Origin: Chlamydomonas sphaeroides
Taxonomy: Eukaryota > Chlorophyta > Chlorophyceae > Chlamydomonadales > Chlamydomonadaceae
DNA: 20,966 bases
Assembly: GCA_001662425.1 (NCBI GenBank)
Contig: BDDC01001736.1
Span: 1-20,966, forward strand
Direction of reading: 5' to 3'
A program made the translations under genes and the position numbers. A model generated the notes under the pieces. The model searched no databases. It was not told the origin of the DNA and was given only the letters and a program-made list of their open reading frames with translations. Positions 17,222 through 20,966 of this stretch are shown here, piece after piece (the first letter of the stretch is position 1; every line of letters starts with the position of its first letter).

Positions 17222-20200
17222 TCACGTCATCTTCTTGCTGAGCGCATGCAGCAGGCGGTGCAGGTAGCACAGCCGCGAGTGGCGCGTGAGGTGCTGCTCG
17301 GCGAAGGCCTTGCCGGCGGCCGCGATCTTCTGCACGTCCTCGTCGTGCGCCTTGGCCCACTTGACCACCTGTGCGTGTCGGGCGGAGGAGGGCAGATAGC
17401 ACCCGTTCATGAATCTATACAAAACTATGATTGGATCAATACACAAGACTATTACCGGACCTATGCACTTGTATCATGCATATTAAGGCCCACTCGACCA
17501 CCTGCGCACCGGAGTGGCCGAGTTTGTGTGAGATCGTTCTGAAGAGAAGGATCTCTGGCCTCTGTTCTAGGCACCGCCAGTGTGGCTTCGGTAACGCGCC
17601 AAAGCCCTGTCTCACAGTACGCCGCCTACCCCGCACCGCGCCTGTCTACCTACCCGCGCCGTGCCCGTCCCCCTCCCCTCAACCTCCCGCGTCCCCCCGC
17701 GTTTCCAAGCTGTCTGCAACGCTGAAAAACCCTGCAACTGGCGCCTTTCCGCAGACCACCCCGGCACACTCACATCAATGATGTCGCTGCTGGAGTTGAC
17801 CTGTGATGCGGCCACACGAGCGGCACGCCCGTCAGGAGGCCCAGCAACGGCCGGCGGGGGCGCGGCGTGTACATGGGTGTGCATGGGTGCGTGCCGTACT
17901 TGAGCGTTGGTGGTGCAGATGGGGCGCGAAACAAGGAGACGGGGTGTACAGCACCCAGCTGGGGCTGCACGGACGCACCATGTACGGCAGGTAGTGCTCG
18001 TACGGCTTGATGGCGTCGTAGTAGAAACCCATGCGGGCGGACTCGGGCTGGAGGGGAGAGGAGGCAACGTGTGGCGGAGCAGGGCGCGCTGTTGGGTCCT
18101 GACCCACATGCCGGCGGCAGGGCGGCGGCCACGGGCGGCCGCTGGCGCCAGCGCGTGCGGGGCGCCAGCCTGAAGGTGGCCCCTACCGTGCGGCCACGCC
18201 CGCGGCCCGCGCCGTACCCACGAGTACGGCACAGGTCCCAGGCTCGCCGTACCTTGAGTACGGCGGACCCCATGAGAAAGTACTTGTCCACTTTCGGCGT
18301 GATGGCGCGGCCTGATGACGAGCGCGGGCGGGTGTTTGTGTGGGCTGGGCAATGCGCTGCGCAGCATTGAGAGGTGGGCTGGACCGACCCCCGCGCCGCG
18401 CGTGGCGGTCCCTGCCGTACGTCCCGCCAAGCCGTGCGCCCCGGCCTGTCGCACGTTCCGCCAGGCCGTACGCCCCGCCCTGCCGCACGCACCCTCCGTG
18501 GCCACCAGGTACTTGTACGTCATGTGGTGCAGCAGCGGCAGCGGGCGCGCCGCGTGGATGCTGTTGGCGTCCAGCAGCTCGGGGTTCGCCTGCGACAGCT
18601 GCGGCAGCACCTGGCGGGCGCAGGCGGCGGGCTGGGGGCGCGCAGGCGAGGAGCGAGGGGAGGGAGCGGGAGGGAGGGGCAGGGAGGGAGGGGGCATGCG
18701 ATTGTTGAGAGGGGAGCGGCGCGGGCGCGAAGAATTCCTGAGGCATCCCAAGGGAGGCGCACGGGAGAGCGGGAGAGGGGGGTCATGCTGTGCAGGCATG
18801 GCATGCATGGCATGGCAGCATGAGGGAGATCAAGGTCGGCATTCGGAGGGCGCATGTGGCTTCGGGGGCCGGATGAGGCCGGCCGCCGCCAAGGCCTCTG
18901 CCCCGAGGTAGGTGCCAAATGTGGGAGGGATGCGACGGTTTCCGAGGTGGGCGGTTTCCCAGGCAGGGGAAAGCGGGCTGACGTGTACCTGGGTGCGGGC
19001 AGCGTGAGGGAGGCCAAGGCCCCTGGGGCGCCATGCCAGCCCCCGGGCCCGCACCTTGCCGTCGGAGGTGGTCATGGAGGACAGGTAGTCGGGGCAGGTG
19101 GCGTTGGCCCAGCGACCGAAGGCCGTCTGCGGGGCGGCGGGCCGGGGCGTGGGGAGCTCACGGCCAGGTTGCAGTGGGCCGGGGGCCGCCAGGGTCCGGG
19201 GGAGCCGTGGCGTTGAGGGCGGGGCGAGGGGGCGCTGCGAGCACCCCTGTTGGGCGCACCGCCAGAGGGCATGTACTAGGGGGCGCCAGGGCGCCGCCCG
19301 GCAGGCGACAACCCCTTGCCACCTTGCCGCCGGCCCCCACCCAGGGGACCCTGCCCGCGCAGCCGATTGCCGGCGGGCACACATCCTTGCGCTGCTCGGG
19401 GGCCACGTCAGTCACATTGCTCACACGGTTGCGGAACCCCGAGACACAGCGTTGTGCTGATCACAGACAGCAAGCAGCAGAGACACGGGACGCCAGCCGT
19501 CCCTCCCGCACCTCCTTGCGCTGCGCCCAGGCCACTTCCGTGGCGTTGGCGAGCTTTGCGGCAATCACGTCGAAGCTGTCCGTGACGCCGCACCTGTGGG
19601 TGAGTGCGCGGCGTGGCGCGTCCCCCCCCACACGAGACAGTCATCAGCTGCACACACAACTGACGCGGAGGCGAGCCCTGCGCCCAGCGGCAGGGCGCAG
19701 AGCAGGGTGCAGCGGCGGCGCCAGGCAGCAGGGAGCGCGGCTGCGCGACCAGCCGGGCCCAAGGGGTCAGCACAGCCCCTGATTCCGCTGACCACCGGCT
19801 CAGGCCCCGTGCTGTCCCCGCCTCTCTCCCCTCACACCTCACCGGCCACCAACGCGGCCCAAGGCAAAGGCAGGCGTGGGGCACCGGAAAACCCTGGCAA
19901 GCCCCTGCGGCCGCGGCCCCACCTGAAGCCGCCCGAGTTAGGCACCAGAATGGAGGGGCTGTCCTTGGCCTTGCTCCACGTCAGGATGGGCGGCGGCTTG
20001 CCGCTGGGGTGGAACGGCCAGCCGCTGGCCAGGCCTGCGGGCGCGTCGTCGCCTGCGTGCCGGCGCCCCGGGTGGCGCAGCAGCGGGGCGTGGGCGTCAG
20101 AGGCCCACACGCCGGCGCCGGCGCTAAGCGCCGGGAGCGGTACGCCGCGGCGTGCCCACCGCTGGCCGCCCTGGCTGGTGCGGCCGGTTGGCCCCCGACC

Positions 20201-20525
20201 CACATGGACCCACATGGACCCACACGAGCCTGCGCTCCTGGCAAGGCGGAGGCGGGCCCGTCCTGGCCCCACGCCCCGACCCACATGGGCGCTACCGACG
20301 TCCCCGCTGCGCTGCCGCCGCCGCAGCCCCGGTGCGTGGCCCGCCCCGGCCCCCGAGCCCCCCGGCCCCGCCCGCCCGCTGCGCCGCCGCCTGCTCACTG
20401 TTCCAGTACACGAACTCCACGTTGGGCAGGCTGTGGAGGAGCAGGGGCAGGGCGGGTCGCGGGTCACAGGTTGCGTCGAGCAGGGTGCCCTGCGGTTCGA
20501 GGTGCGGGGCCAGCAAGCGGCGCAG
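17222..20525 (-). CDS. GT90 (CAP10/Rumi-type) glycosyltransferase, N-terminus unresolved
   Basis: GT90 enzymes transfer glucose or xylose to protein or polysaccharide acceptors in the secretory pathway; the acceptor here is unknown. Exons (minus): 20399-20525, 19923-20034, 19512-19593, 19427-19456, 19055-19126, 18493-18610, 18253-18311, 17979-18047, 17774-17800, 17222-17368; 843 nt, 280 residues plus stop, all phases joining. Motifs (numbered from the first visible residue): LPNVEFVYWN (33-42), ILTWSKAKDSPSILVPNSG (57-75), WAQRKE (102-107) then VSRGSAT (111-117), HHMTYKYLVATEG (169-181), VDKYFLMGSAVLK (188-200), GFYYDAIKPYEHYLPYM (207-223), and the terminal WAKAHDEDVQKIAAAGKAFA (236-255) with CYLHRLL. 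This order is the CAP10 domain. Exon 4 is only 30 nt but carries RGS-T. The first exon may start further right (frame open to about 20810); no in-frame ATG is visible there, so signal anchor and start are missing or outside. The C-terminus KKMT is not a KDEL-type signal. Confidence 0.87.
18211..18264. repeat. Two inverted GCCGTAC...GTACGGC pairs at a GT90 splice donor
   Basis: GCCGTAC-ccacga-GTACGGC (18211-18230) and GCCGTAC-cttga-GTACGGC (18246-18264) are 7-bp perfect dyads. The second spans the donor of the exon ending at 18253, so the donor itself reads GTACGGC and would be at the stem base of the hairpin in RNA. Confidence 0.85.
18791..18822. repeat. GCATG-rich palindromic repeat
   Basis: Repeated gcatg words (ggcatggcatgcatggcatgg) forming an imperfect palindrome centred on ccatgcatgg, within a GT90 intron. 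Confidence 0.7.
19380..19418 (-). pseudogene. Decayed copy of an exon end inside a GT90 intron
   Basis: Read on the minus strand this piece gives NVTDVAPEQRKDV, against NATEVAWAQRKEV at the end of the exon 19512-19593 (the last V being the first intron codon): 9 of 13 residues identical plus two Glu/Asp swaps, and the DNA aligns without gaps. It lies in the intron after the 30-nt micro-exon, has no acceptor that would splice it in phase, and is not needed for the CAP10 domain. It looks like a local partial duplication that has drifted. Confidence 0.55.
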
Positions 20526-20901
20526 CTGCCGGCGGCCTCGTGCCGTCGCCCACCCTCTGCGTGCCCCGCTGCCCACGTGCTGCTGGGCACGTGCTGAGGC
20601 CCCGAGTGCACGTGCCGAGGCAGGGACCAGGCGAGGCGGCTGCTTGGCAAGGGCCTTGGCGCCGGGTGCCCTCGGCCGCGCCCGTCTCCCGGCAGTGCCT
20701 CTTGCAGTGCCTCTTGCCAGGGGCTCCTGCTCGTCATTGGCACTGCTCCAACCCTTCCCGCGCGCTCGCTGCAAGCTCTCCGGACCCGGCGAACCCACCC
20801 AGCGGAGCGCCGCCTACCGCCGCCATCCTCCACTGCCCCTCCCTCCCTGCCTGCCCTGCCGCCCCTCCCGCTTCGTGCTGCCCTGGCCGCCACCGCCACC
20901 G
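20526..20901. other. 5' side of the GT90 gene, unresolved
   Basis: On the minus strand the frame joining the first visible GT90 exon stays open to about 20810 but reads as Arg/Ala/Gly-rich sequence without an ATG, so it is probably intron or 5' UTR. Short direct repeats occur (gcagtgcctctt twice near 20694-20717). No signal peptide or membrane anchor is visible. Confidence 0.4.
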
Positions 20902-20966
20902 CCCTGCCCTCCCGCCCTGCCCTCCCGCCCTGCCCTCCCGCCCTGCCCTCCCGCCCTGCCCTCCCG
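20902..20966. repeat. 13-bp tandem repeat at right edge, 5 copies
   Basis: The unit ccctgccctcccg is repeated five times without a change and runs off the end of the window. With the 9-bp array at position 1 it suggests that both window ends are assembly breaks. Confidence 0.95.

Noticed and set aside
17222..17233. KKMT at the GT90 C-terminus as a KKXX ER-retrieval signal
   Set aside because: KKXX works on cytosolic tails, whereas a GT90 catalytic domain and its C-terminus should be lumenal, so the match is probably chance.
20403..20436. Apparent acceptor (CTCCTCCACAG) before LPNVEF in the GT90 gene
   Set aside because: The frame continues upstream in phase with family-like sequence (LRRLLAPHLEPQG...), so the tract is coding.
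1..20966. tRNA, rRNA, CRISPR arrays, telomere repeats and transposase or reverse-transcriptase genes
   Set aside because: I looked for tRNA B-boxes, regularly spaced repeats with unique spacers, TTTTAGGG arrays and transposon protein motifs and saw none. The tandem arrays have no spacers.

Overview
The window looks like nuclear DNA of a chlorophycean (volvocine-type) green alga. The sequence is very GC-rich. Its genes are split by short GT-AG introns of about 60-560 nt with C/T-rich acceptors ending in GCAG, and introns and intergenic DNA are full of small tandem repeats. The one plausible poly(A) signal is the algal TGTAA. The species cannot be named from the sequence. Both ends lie inside tandem repeats (9-bp unit at left, 13-bp unit at right), so the window may be a whole contig that broke at repeats.

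Layout from left to right. (1) Minus strand, <1-3707: an HSP70-superfamily ATPase of the HSPA12-like branch, eight exons, C-terminus off the left edge. (2) 3708-5350: shared upstream region of two divergent genes, with a cluster of small dyads at 5021-5120. (3) Plus strand, 5351-8565: a ten-exon gene whose exon phases all close. It encodes about 650 residues with a restriction-endonuclease-fold-like domain followed by a compact protein-kinase-like domain, an arrangement known from Crinkler-related proteins. (4) 8566-12146: mostly non-coding, with a dense GTACGGC motif cluster, a hairpin, a low-GC island and one unassigned open frame. (5) Minus strand, 12147-13719: a tentative three-exon gene with no recognised family, one GC-AG intron, and TGTAA 178 nt after the stop. 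(6) 13720-15574: upstream DNA plus doubtful coding-like patches and a CA microsatellite. (7) Minus strand, 15575-16530: a small three-exon gene for a basic protein of about 101 residues. (8) Minus strand, 17222-20525 or beyond: a GT90 (CAP10/Rumi-type) glycosyltransferase with at least ten exons, including a 30-nt micro-exon that supplies the family's RGS-T motif. Its N-terminus is not resolved.

The genes do not form a pathway; this is ordinary eukaryotic gene order. Two sequence-level patterns stand out. A GTACGGC/GCCGTAC word recurs about 30 times, often as inverted pairs. Pieces of exon edges (acceptors, exon ends) are repeated inside adjacent introns or the 3' UTR in at least four places. 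All exon models come from reading frames, splice consensus and family resemblance only; no alignment or transcript data were used.
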